A stretch of 47,642 bases of DNA, taken from an uncultured Actinomycetes bacterium. Lineage in GTDB: Bacteria > Actinomycetota > Acidimicrobiia > Acidimicrobiales > SZUA-35. The notes under the pieces were generated by a model, which was not told the origin of the DNA, did not search any database, and was given only the letters and a program-made list of their open reading frames with translations. Shown in pieces: positions 25,785-33,515 of the stretch; within the stretch, counting starts at the first letter, position 1, and each line of letters opens with the position of its first letter. The stretch covers positions 1 to 47,642 of the forward strand of contig CADEDH010000051.1 in assembly GCA_902826025.1 (NCBI GenBank). The letters run 5' to 3'. Made by a program: the position numbers and the translations under genes.

Positions 25785-26570
25785 TCAGCCGTGAGTGGAC
25801 AGACCTCCGTCCACCGGGATCAGGGCCCCGGTCAGGAAGGCGCCGGCCCGGCTGGCCAGGAAGATCGTGGCCCCGGCCACGTCTTCCGGGGTGCCGATCC
25901 GCTTGCGGGGCACCCGCTTGGCGATCCGGGCCCGGGAGTCGGGGTCGTCGAGCAGGTAGCCCATCATCTTGGAGCGGAACGGCCCGGGGGCGATCGTGTT
26001 CACCGTGATGTTGTCATCGGCGACGTTGTGGGCCAGGTGGCGGGCCATCATGTGCACCGCCGCCTTGGAGCCCGAATAGGAGAAGTTGTCGCCGATCGGC
26101 ACCACCATGCCGTCGATCGAGCCGATCATGATCACCCGGGCCGGGTCGTCCTCGGTGGCCACCGCCTTGAGCTGGGGCAACAGGGCCTGGGTGAGCATGA
26201 ACGGGGCCTTCACGTTGATGGCCAGCACCTTGTCGAACCCCGACGCCGGGAACTCACCAAGCGGGGCGCCCCAGGCCGCCCCGGCGTTGTTGACCAGGAT
26301 GTGAAGGCCGCCCGGCTCGGCGGCGGTGAACGCATCGACGAAGCCGGCCAGGCCCTCCTCGGAGGCCAGGTCAGCCGGGATGGCGATACAGGTGCCCAGC
26401 TTCGACAGCTCGGCCGCCGCCGGCTCCAGCTCCTGGGTCTTGCGGGAGGTGATGTAGGTCTTCACCCCGTTGCGCACCAGGCCCTCGGCGATCATGTAGC
26501 CGATGCCCCGGCTTCCGCCGGTCACGATCGCCGTCTTGCCCTCGACGCTGAACAACTCGCTGATCAACAT
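25785..26570 (-). CDS. SDR-family oxidoreductase
   Basis: A 261-residue short-chain dehydrogenase from the ATG at 26570. The cofactor motif TGGSRGIG is at about 18-25, NNAGA near 93, the catalytic serine in MIGSIDGM, and the active-site SYSGSKAAVHMMA holds Y and K. The C-terminus ends with the usual VDGG motif. It resembles 3-oxoacyl reductases and gluconate-type dehydrogenases. It is divergent from a hydroxylase gene (84-bp gap) and precedes an MFS gene on its own strand, which suggests a small catabolic unit. The longer upstream open frame overlaps the hydroxylase and is not coding. Confidence 0.93.
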   Translation of the reverse strand: MLISELFSVEGKTAIVTGGSRGIGYMIAEGLVRNGVKTYITSRKTQELEPAAAELSKLGTCIAIPADLASEEGLAGFVDAFTAAEPGGLHILVNNAGAAWGAPLGEFPASGFDKVLAINVKAPFMLTQALLPQLKAVATEDDPARVIMIGSIDGMVVPIGDNFSYSGSKAAVHMMARHLAHNVADDNITVNTIAPGPFRSKMMGYLLDDPDSRARIAKRVPRKRIGTPEDVAGATIFLASRAGAFLTGALIPVDGGLSTHG

Positions 26571-26654
26571 GGCTGGAAAGCTACCGGCCGTGACCGCCGC
26601 CCGCCTGTTCGGACACAATGGGGGCCCAGGACGAGCACATGAGGAGGCCACGCC

Positions 26655-28229
26655 ATGGGGGCGCGGGACGGCAAGGGCTATCGGGAGTCGCTGGCGGCCA
26701 ACCAGCCCACGGTGTATCTGAACGGTCGGCTGGTGGACGACGTCATGACCGAGCCCATCTTCGCCGGGCCCATCAACTCGATCGCCGAGCAGTACGACCT
26801 CCAGCTCGACCCCCGCTACCAAGACGTGATGACCTGGGTCGATCCCGACGACGGCGAGCTCTACTCCTCGTCGTTCCTCGTGCCCCGCACCAGGGAGCAG
26901 CTGGTGCAACGCCGCCAGCACTTCAAGCTCCGGGCCGACCACAACTTCGGCTTCATGGGCCGGGCCCCCGACTTCATGAACGCCATCGTCACCGACTTCT
27001 TCCTCCTGCGGGACCTGTTCGCCAAGGCCGACCAGCGCTACGCCGACAACATGGCGGCCTACTACCAGAAGGTGCGGGAGGAGGATCTGTTCCTCACCCA
27101 CATGCTGGTCAACCCGCAGGTCGACCGGTCGAAGCAGTCGGCCAACCAGGAAGACCCGTTCACCCACCTGGGCCGGGTCCGCACCACCGAGGAGGGCATC
27201 GTGGTGCGGGGGGCCAAGATGCTGGGCACGATGGCGCCCCTCACCGAGGAGGTGCTGGTCTTCCCCTTCGGCGGCATCGCCCCCGGCGACGAGGCCTACG
27301 CCCTGGCCTTCAGCGTCCCGTCCAACGCCCCCGGCCTCAAGTTCATCTGCCGGGAAACGGTGGCCCCCGGCCACCGCACCCGCTTCGACCACCCCCTCTC
27401 GAGCCGGTTCGAGGAGATGGACTGCATCGCCATCTTCGACGATGTGGTGGTGCCCTGGGACCGGGTGCTGGTCGACGGGGCCGACGACACGGCCCGGGAG
27501 ATCTGCAATGTGCTACGCCCACGTGACGGCACGGTGGCGGTGCAGACGGCGAGCAGGATGCTGGCCAACCTGGAGTTCCTGACCGGGCTGGCCATGCGCC
27601 TGGCCGACACCACCGCCATTGACGGCTTCCTCCACGTGCAGGAGAAGCTGGGCGAGATGGTGATCGAGCTGGAGCTGTTCCGGGCCGCCTACTACGGGGG
27701 CGAGGCCATGGCCCGCCCCAGCGCCAACGGGGTGTGGTCGGTGCATCAGCCGGCGGTTGCGGCGGCCAACCTGAAGGCACCCCGCCTGTTCCCCCGCCTG
27801 ATCGAGATCATCGAGACCCTGGCCGGGGGTGGGTTCTTCTACGCCCCTACCGAGGCCGACCTGGCCAATCCCGACATCCGGCCCTACCTCGACACCTACG
27901 TGAAGGGCCGCCCCGGGATCTCGGCCGAGGAACGCATCGCGGTGTTCAAGCTGGCCTGGGACGTGTGCGGCGACAGCTTCGGCAGCCGGATGAACCAGTA
28001 CGCCAAGTTCTATTCGGGCGACCCGATCCGCAACTGGGCCGGCTTCTACCTCGGCTACCCCTACCGCCAGCCCCTGCTCGACTCCGTGGACCGGGCGCTG
28101 GGCCGCAACGGCGGCGACGACCTCGACATCCCGATCTCGCCCGCCGAGCCCACCGACCGCGACCCCGTCCGCCAAGACCCGGCCCGTCTCACCGGCACCT
28201 ACCCCGCACGCCAACCCGACCCGCGATAG
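26655..28229 (+). CDS. 4-hydroxyphenylacetate 3-hydroxylase (HpaB) family flavin monooxygenase
   Basis: A 524-residue member of the HpaB acyl-CoA-dehydrogenase-like fold, which hydroxylates phenols using reduced FAD, or in other branches acts as a 4-hydroxybutyryl-CoA dehydratase-like protein. The ATG follows GAGGAGG by 7 bases. The N-terminal domain has SLAANQPTVYLNGRLV and the central HNFGFMGRAPDFMN; the flavin-binding half has DDVVVPWDRVLVDG and VQTASRMLANLEF. The iron-sulfur cysteines of the dehydratase branch are not apparent, so the monooxygenase assignment is favoured. No flavin reductase gene is near; it must be supplied elsewhere. Divergent SDR and MFS genes may handle the product. 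Confidence 0.9.
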   Translation: MGARDGKGYRESLAANQPTVYLNGRLVDDVMTEPIFAGPINSIAEQYDLQLDPRYQDVMTWVDPDDGELYSSSFLVPRTREQLVQRRQHFKLRADHNFGFMGRAPDFMNAIVTDFFLLRDLFAKADQRYADNMAAYYQKVREEDLFLTHMLVNPQVDRSKQSANQEDPFTHLGRVRTTEEGIVVRGAKMLGTMAPLTEEVLVFPFGGIAPGDEAYALAFSVPSNAPGLKFICRETVAPGHRTRFDHPLSSRFEEMDCIAIFDDVVVPWDRVLVDGADDTAREICNVLRPRDGTVAVQTASRMLANLEFLTGLAMRLADTTAIDGFLHVQEKLGEMVIELELFRAAYYGGEAMARPSANGVWSVHQPAVAAANLKAPRLFPRLIEIIETLAGGGFFYAPTEADLANPDIRPYLDTYVKGRPGISAEERIAVFKLAWDVCGDSFGSRMNQYAKFYSGDPIRNWAGFYLGYPYRQPLLDSVDRALGRNGGDDLDIPISPAEPTDRDPVRQDPARLTGTYPARQPDPR

Positions 28230-28276
28230 CGCGGTTCCGTGCCCGGCGGACGGTGCCGGGGTAGCGTCGGCCGGCG

Positions 28277-29989
28277 ATGGCTCAGCTCCTGCACAACACG
28301 ACCGTCCACGTGCTCGACGGAATCACCCCGCCGGCCGAGGCCCTGCTGATCGGCGACGACGGCCGAGTCGTCGCCGTCGGCCGCCTCACCGACCTCGACG
28401 CTCATCCAGCGGCGGCCGGGGCCGACCGGGCCGACCTCGGTGGTGCCGTGGTGCTGCCCGGCCTGATCGACACCCACCCCCACGTGCTCCACTTCGGGGC
28501 CCGGGAGCGGGCCGTGCTCGACATCACCGATTGCACCACCCACGCCGAGATCGTGGAGCGGATCCGGGCCCGGGCCGCCGTCACCCCGCCCGGGGAGTGG
28601 ATCGTCACCACCCCGGTGGGTGAACCCCACTACTTCGTCCGCCGCTCCTACCTCGATCTGGCCGAACGGACCCTGCCCGACCGCCGGGTGCTCGATGCCG
28701 CCACCACCGACCACCCGGTCCACATCGAGGCCTGGGCCCCCCGCACCCCCAACGTGGCCGCCTTCAACACCGCCGGCCTGCGCCGCTGCCGCCTCACCGA
28801 CACCCTGCCCGACCGGGTATGCGACGTCACCTTCGACCGATTCGACGACGGCTCCCTGTCGGGCATCGTGCGGGGGGCGGTGAACAACTACTACTGCTTC
28901 GACCCCTTCTGGGTGCAGGTTCGGGGCCACCTGCCCGGCCCCGCCAGCTGGGAACTGCACGACGCCACCGTGGCCGAGATGGCGGCCTACAACGCTCGGG
29001 GCGTCACCACCGGCTTCGACGGCCACAACATGAGCCCGGCCCACGTGGCCGCCTACCGAGACCTGCGGGCGGCGGGCCGGATTACGATGCGGATGCTGTG
29101 CGCGGTGGAGGGCGAGGGCTTCGCCTACCCGCCGTGGCAGCCCCTCACCCTGGCCCAGTACCAGGCCAACCTGGAGCTGGGCGGTTCGATGGTGGGCCTC
29201 GACGACGATCTGTTGCGGGTGTCGGGGGTGACGTGGGGCCAGGCCGGCCCGTGCTGGCCCGGCGGCATCCGGATGCACGACCCGTACCAGGGGCCGTTCG
29301 GCCAGCCCACCCGGGGCATGACCTTCCTGTCCGACGAGAAGCTGGCGGCGTTCGTGGCCTTCTGCCTGGGCGAGCGGGTGCAGGCCAACTTCGTCACCTC
29401 CGGCTACCGGGATCACGACGACATCCTGGGCGAGCTGGCCCGCGTCGGCGGGCCGGGGGCCGTCCGCCCGATCGCCCAGGACACGAACTGGCTGATCCAG
29501 CACGCCATCCTCATCACCGAGGCCCAGGCCGTCGCCTACCGGGACCTCGGGTTCAAGCTCACCACCTGTATGGGGTTCTCGGCGGCCAAGGGCGACCTGT
29601 ACGGCGAACGCATCGGCCCCTGGGTGTGGCCGGACCAGGTGCCGCTGGCCCGCCTGCTGCGGGTGGGGCTCACCGTGGGCTGCGGCACCGACTGGGGGCC
29701 GAAGAACCCGTGGGAGAACATGGTGCTGGCCCAGACGCACGAGTTCTGGGGGTCGGGACGGCGCAACGACGGCCCCGACCATGCCGTCGACCGGGCCACC
29801 GCCGTCGCCCTGTGGACCCGGGAAGCGGCCAAGGTGCTGGCCTGGGACGACATCGGCACCCTGGCCCCCGGCCAGTGGGCCGACGTCATCGCCGTCGATC
29901 GCGACCCCCTCACCTGCGACCTCGACGCCTTGGCCGACACGCAGGTGCAGCGGACGTGGCTGGCCGGCCGGGTCGTCCACCAGGCCTGA
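28277..29989 (+). CDS. YtcJ-like amidohydrolase (amidohydrolase_3)
   Basis: A 570-residue metal-dependent hydrolase. The N-terminal beta-sandwich leads to the metal motif VVLPGLIDTHPHVLHFG at about 57-73; HxH is present as HPH. Further likely ligands or catalytic residues include GFDGHNMSPAHVAA, the strand AQDTNWLIQHAIL, and the terminal GCGTDWGPKNPWENM with the conserved aspartate. It ends with WADVIAVDRDPL, the family closing motif. These enzymes hydrolyse N-substituted amides or formamides. It lies 47 bp after the HpaB-type gene on the same strand, probably one transcript, and converges with an epoxide hydrolase. Confidence 0.9.
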   Translation: MAQLLHNTTVHVLDGITPPAEALLIGDDGRVVAVGRLTDLDAHPAAAGADRADLGGAVVLPGLIDTHPHVLHFGARERAVLDITDCTTHAEIVERIRARAAVTPPGEWIVTTPVGEPHYFVRRSYLDLAERTLPDRRVLDAATTDHPVHIEAWAPRTPNVAAFNTAGLRRCRLTDTLPDRVCDVTFDRFDDGSLSGIVRGAVNNYYCFDPFWVQVRGHLPGPASWELHDATVAEMAAYNARGVTTGFDGHNMSPAHVAAYRDLRAAGRITMRMLCAVEGEGFAYPPWQPLTLAQYQANLELGGSMVGLDDDLLRVSGVTWGQAGPCWPGGIRMHDPYQGPFGQPTRGMTFLSDEKLAAFVAFCLGERVQANFVTSGYRDHDDILGELARVGGPGAVRPIAQDTNWLIQHAILITEAQAVAYRDLGFKLTTCMGFSAAKGDLYGERIGPWVWPDQVPLARLLRVGLTVGCGTDWGPKNPWENMVLAQTHEFWGSGRRNDGPDHAVDRATAVALWTREAAKVLAWDDIGTLAPGQWADVIAVDRDPLTCDLDALADTQVQRTWLAGRVVHQA

Positions 29990-30010
29990 GATCGGCCGGG
30001 GCGGGAACGC

Positions 30011-31177
30011 TTACCGCAAGGGGCGGAAGAACTCCCGCATCTCGCTGATGATGGCGTCGGGGCGCTCGGCCGGGGCAAAGTGGCCACCTCGGTCGAACAC
30101 GCTCCACCGGCGCAGGTCGGTGGCCCGCTCGGCCACCGACCGCGGCACGAACATCAACTCCTTGGCGAACACCCCGAACCCCGTGGGGGCCTCGATCACC
30201 CGCTCCCGGTCGTGGACGGTGCCGGCCGGCTTGGTGAACTGCTCGGCGTAGAGCCGGATCGACGAGGCGAACGACGTGTTGAACCAGTACAGCGACGACA
30301 GCGTGCACAGGTCGTCCCGCCCGAACACCTCCAGCGGATCGCCGTCGCACCACAGGTCGCGCCGGTGCCACAGCCAGGCCCCGAGCCCGGCCGGCGAATC
30401 GGCCATGGCGTAGGAGAACGTCTGGGGGTCGCGGCGGTGGACGGCCACGTGGGCCTCGGTGGCCCGGCGGGCCTCGTCGGCCCGAGCCAGCATCCACTGC
30501 TCGTCTTCGGCGTAGTCGGACGGCTTGGGCGCCCGCTTGCCGAACATGCCGGGGATAACGGGGAGCGTGAGGTAGACGCCGATCAGCGACTCGGGATGGG
30601 CGTGGCCCAGCCAGCCGGTGATGATGGCACCCCAGTCGCCCCCCTCGGCTCCGAACCGCTCGAAGCCGAGCACCTCGGTCATCAGCTTCACCCACAGCTG
30701 GGCGATGCGGGCCACGTCGACCCCGGTGGTGGTGAGCGGCACCGACAGGCCGTAGCCGGGCAGCGACGGTACGATCACCTCGAAGGCGTCGGCCGGGTCG
30801 CCGCCGTGGGCCCCCGGGTCGGCCAGGGCGTCGACCACCTTGTGCAGGTCCCAGAACGTCCAGGGCCAGCCGTGGGTCAGGACCAGCGGCATCGGGTTCG
30901 GGCCCTTGCCCGGCACCCGCTGGAAGTGGATGGGGATCCCGTCGATCGAGACCTTGTAGTGGTCGTAGGCGTTCATCTTCGCCTCGACGGCCCGCCAGTC
31001 GTAGGTCTCGGCCCAGTAGCCCACCAGGTCGCCCATCCACTCCCGCGTAGCGCCGTACTTCCCACCGGGATTGCCGGGGTCGGCCGGCCACCGGGTCCGC
31101 TCGAGGCGGGCCCGCAGGTCGTCGAGCTCCGGCTGGGGAATGGTGATCTCGGACGGTTCCGGCGCAGGCGTGCTCAT
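30011..31177 (-). CDS. Epoxide hydrolase (EHN + alpha/beta hydrolase)
   Basis: A 388-residue microsomal-type epoxide hydrolase. The N-terminal EHN segment (about 10-115) includes LDDLRARLERTRWP and YWAETYDWRAVEAKMN. The hydrolase core has the oxyanion motif HGWPW, the nucleophile D181 in AEGGDWGAI, and the catalytic histidine in DRGGHFAPAE. It opens epoxides to diols in the cytoplasm. It is third in a minus-strand unit after a GntR regulator and a PfkB kinase, 19 bp from the kinase gene, so GntR probably controls it. ATG start. Together with nearby monooxygenases it could act on epoxidised aromatics or terpenes, which is inference. Confidence 0.94.
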   Translation of the reverse strand: MSTPAPEPSEITIPQPELDDLRARLERTRWPADPGNPGGKYGATREWMGDLVGYWAETYDWRAVEAKMNAYDHYKVSIDGIPIHFQRVPGKGPNPMPLVLTHGWPWTFWDLHKVVDALADPGAHGGDPADAFEVIVPSLPGYGLSVPLTTTGVDVARIAQLWVKLMTEVLGFERFGAEGGDWGAIITGWLGHAHPESLIGVYLTLPVIPGMFGKRAPKPSDYAEDEQWMLARADEARRATEAHVAVHRRDPQTFSYAMADSPAGLGAWLWHRRDLWCDGDPLEVFGRDDLCTLSSLYWFNTSFASSIRLYAEQFTKPAGTVHDRERVIEAPTGFGVFAKELMFVPRSVAERATDLRRWSVFDRGGHFAPAERPDAIISEMREFFRPLR

Positions 31178-31196
31178 GGCGCCATTCTTAGGTCAG

Positions 31197-32111
31197 TCAG
31201 AGATACGGGGCCAGCGCAACGCTCGACGGCATGCCGGTGCGGGCCCCGGCGGCGGTGACCGACAGCGACGCCGCCGCCACTGCGGTGGCGGCGGCCGCCC
31301 GCAGGTCGGCCCCGGCGGCCAGCCGGGCGGCCAGCACACCGGTGAACGTGTCGCCAGCGCCGGTGGTGTCAACCACCGCCACGGGGTGGGCGGCCAGCGC
31401 CTCGGCGGAGCCGTCGGGCCAGGCCAGGAGGCACCCCTCGCCGCCCAGCGTCACCACCACCGGAGCCCCGCTGCGCCGGGCCAGGGCCGCCGCCCGCTCC
31501 CCGGTCGACTCCCCCTCGGGCGCAAGCTGGCCCAGCTCGGTGGCGTTGGGGGTGAGGATCACGCCGGCCAGCCGGCCGGCGGCCAGGGCGGCCACCACCT
31601 CAGGGATGACGGGGGCCGGGTTCAGGATGCAGGGCACGTCGGACGCCACCGCGGCGGCCACGGCAGTAAGCGCGACCACCCCCGGGATCTCGGTACTGAC
31701 CACCACGCACCCGGCCCGCTCCAGCCGGGAGCCGAGCGCCGACGCCACATGCTCGGTGGCCAGGACGCCGTTGGCCCCCGGACCCAGGGCGATCAGGTTC
31801 TCGCCTTGCCCGTCCACCAGGATCAGGGCCACCCCGGTGGGCTCTCCGGCCAGGACGGCCACCCCGGAGCAGTCGACACCGTCGGACCTCAGCTCGGCTA
31901 GCGCGCCCTGCCCGTGGGTGTCAGCCCCCACCCCCGCCACCAGCGTCACCGACGCTCCGGCCCGGGCGGCGGCCACGGCCGCGTTGGCCCCCTTGCCCCC
32001 GCCGAACGTGCGGAGCCCGTCGCCGACCACGGTCTCCCCCGGGGCCGGCAGGCGGGCCAACCCGCCTACCACCAGGTCGACGTTGACGGCACCGACCACG
32101 ATCACTTGCAT
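31197..32111 (-). CDS. rbsK: Ribokinase / PfkB-family carbohydrate kinase
   Basis: A 304-residue PfkB kinase. The N-terminal GGLARLPAPGETVVGDG and GGKGANAAVAAARAGA motifs match ribokinase. The C-terminal DTTGAGDTFTGVLAARLA contains the catalytic aspartate and anion hole. Ribokinase phosphorylates ribose at C5, but PfkB members with this pattern also act on other sugars and nucleosides. It sits 15 bp after the GntR gene and 19 bp before the epoxide hydrolase gene. No ribose transporter or isomerase is nearby, so the substrate is uncertain; the symbol is given for family resemblance only. Confidence 0.9.
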   Translation of the reverse strand: MQVIVVGAVNVDLVVGGLARLPAPGETVVGDGLRTFGGGKGANAAVAAARAGASVTLVAGVGADTHGQGALAELRSDGVDCSGVAVLAGEPTGVALILVDGQGENLIALGPGANGVLATEHVASALGSRLERAGCVVVSTEIPGVVALTAVAAAVASDVPCILNPAPVIPEVVAALAAGRLAGVILTPNATELGQLAPEGESTGERAAALARRSGAPVVVTLGGEGCLLAWPDGSAEALAAHPVAVVDTTGAGDTFTGVLAARLAAGADLRAAAATAVAAASLSVTAAGARTGMPSSVALAPYL

Positions 32112-32126
32112 CGGACGGCGACGGGA

Positions 32127-32888
32127 TCAGGCTCGGGCGGGACGCAGCGAGCTGCGGGCGCCGGTGGACCAGTCGGTCACGAACCGGTAACGGTCACCCC
32201 GGATGATCGTGGTGCGCCACTCCACCGGGCGCCCGTCTCGGCAGCCCAGGCGTTCCAGGAAGAAGGCGGCATCGCCTTTGCGCAGACCGAGCCGGCCCCG
32301 GTCGGCCGGAGACGGGACGATCGGTGTCAGGCGCTCCCAGCCCTGGTTGGGCACGGGCGAGCCGATCTTGCCCAGCTCGGCGTAGAGGGCGGTATGGCTC
32401 CAGTCGACCGTGAGCAGCGGCGCTGCGATCTCGTAGGGCAGCCAGGCCCGATCGAGGGCCAGGGGTTCGCCGCCGGCCAGGCGAACCCGGGCCAGCAGCA
32501 CCAGCTCCGCCGCCTCCGGCAGCTCGAGGTGGAGGGCGGCCACCGGGTCGGTGACGATGCCGAGCTCGATCACCTCGCTCGTCTGCACCACCCCGGCCGA
32601 CTCCACCGACTCGAACAGGCTGTACAACGTGCCCAGCGACTGCTCGAACTCGGCCTTGTTGACCACCGTGCCCCGCCCCCGCTCCCGCTTCAGCAGCCCG
32701 GTCTTGTTCAGGTGGCGCACGGCCTCGCGCACCGTGTGGCGCGAGACCTGGTAGCCCTCGGTCAGCTCCAGGTCGGTGGGGAACTGGCCGTCGTCGAACT
32801 CGCCCGAGTCGAGCCGGCGACGCAGATCGGCCTCCAGCTGCGCCCACAGAGGCAGAGGGCTGGTTCGATCGAGCGGCTGTATGGTCAT
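32127..32888 (-). CDS. GntR/HutC-family transcriptional regulator
   Basis: A regulator of about 253 residues. I chose the ATG at 32888 because AGGA lies 8 bases upstream; an ATG at 32924 would add 12 residues but has no spacing for a ribosome site. The N-terminal winged helix has PLPLWAQLEADLRRRL, then TDLELTEGYQVSRHTVREAVRHL. The C-terminal ~150 residues form the UTRA ligand domain (ALDRAWLPYEIAAPLL, and GCRDGRPVEWRTTIIRGDRYRF). It heads the unit with the PfkB kinase and epoxide hydrolase and is divergent from pyrophosphatase. Members of this group bind small sugars or related effectors and repress their own operon. Confidence 0.93.
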   Translation of the reverse strand: MTIQPLDRTSPLPLWAQLEADLRRRLDSGEFDDGQFPTDLELTEGYQVSRHTVREAVRHLNKTGLLKRERGRGTVVNKAEFEQSLGTLYSLFESVESAGVVQTSEVIELGIVTDPVAALHLELPEAAELVLLARVRLAGGEPLALDRAWLPYEIAAPLLTVDWSHTALYAELGKIGSPVPNQGWERLTPIVPSPADRGRLGLRKGDAAFFLERLGCRDGRPVEWRTTIIRGDRYRFVTDWSTGARSSLRPARA

Positions 32889-32930
32889 CAAGGAGTTCCT
32901 GTCGCCGGGTTCAGATCCGTACATCCCACC

Positions 32931-32943
32931 ATATCAGTCATAT
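32931..32943. promoter_or_regulatory. AT-rich near-palindrome between gntR-type and ppa genes
   Basis: ATATCAGTCATAT is an imperfect dyad (five of six base pairs match) in an AT-rich patch that is rare in this GC-rich window. It lies 42 bp before the GntR-family ATG and 50 bp before the pyrophosphatase GTG. It could hold the -10 region of one or both divergent genes and an autoregulatory GntR operator. Confidence 0.35.
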
Positions 32944-32993
32944 TGTCTGGCCTCCCTATCGATGGCCGACACCGTTCCCGCAGGAGGTTGCCG

Positions 32994-33500
32994 GTGGAGC
33001 ACTCAGCGCAGTCCACGTCGAAGATCGAGGTCGTGGTCGAGATCCCCAAGGGGTCACGCAACAAGTACGAGATCGATCACGACACCGGAGCCCTGTGGCT
33101 CGATCGCCACCTGTTCACCGCCACCACGTACCCGGCCGACTACGGCTTCGTGCCCCACACGCTGGCCGAGGACGGCGACCCGCTCGATGTGCTGGTACTG
33201 CTCGACGAGCCGACGGTGCCCGGCTGCCACATGTGGGCCCGCCCCATCGGCGTGTTCTGGATGGCCGATGAGAAGGGCCCCGACGCCAAACTGCTGGCCG
33301 TGCCGGCCGGCGACCCCCGCTGGGCCCACATCACCGATCTGTCCGACGTGGGCCCGCATCTGCTGGAGGAGATCCGGCACTTCTTCGAGATCTACAAGGC
33401 CCTGGAGCCGGGCAAGAGTACTGAGATCAGCCACTGGGACAACGCCGAGGTGGCCTGGCAGGAGATCAGGGACGCCACCGCCCGCTACATCCCGTCCTGA
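32994..33500 (+). CDS. ppa: Inorganic pyrophosphatase
   Basis: A 168-residue family I soluble pyrophosphatase, which hydrolyses PPi to phosphate with magnesium. The start is a GTG at 32994, 6 bases after AGGAGG. The signature EDGDPLDVLVLLDEPT supplies the metal-binding aspartates. EIPKGSRNKYEID and TYPADYGFVPHT hold the conserved lysine, tyrosine and glutamate residues. The length is normal for bacterial members. It stands alone between the divergent GntR unit and convergent kup. Confidence 0.97.
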   Translation: MEHSAQSTSKIEVVVEIPKGSRNKYEIDHDTGALWLDRHLFTATTYPADYGFVPHTLAEDGDPLDVLVLLDEPTVPGCHMWARPIGVFWMADEKGPDAKLLAVPAGDPRWAHITDLSDVGPHLLEEIRHFFEIYKALEPGKSTEISHWDNAEVAWQEIRDATARYIPS

Positions 33501-33515
33501 GCCGCAAGCCGGGAG

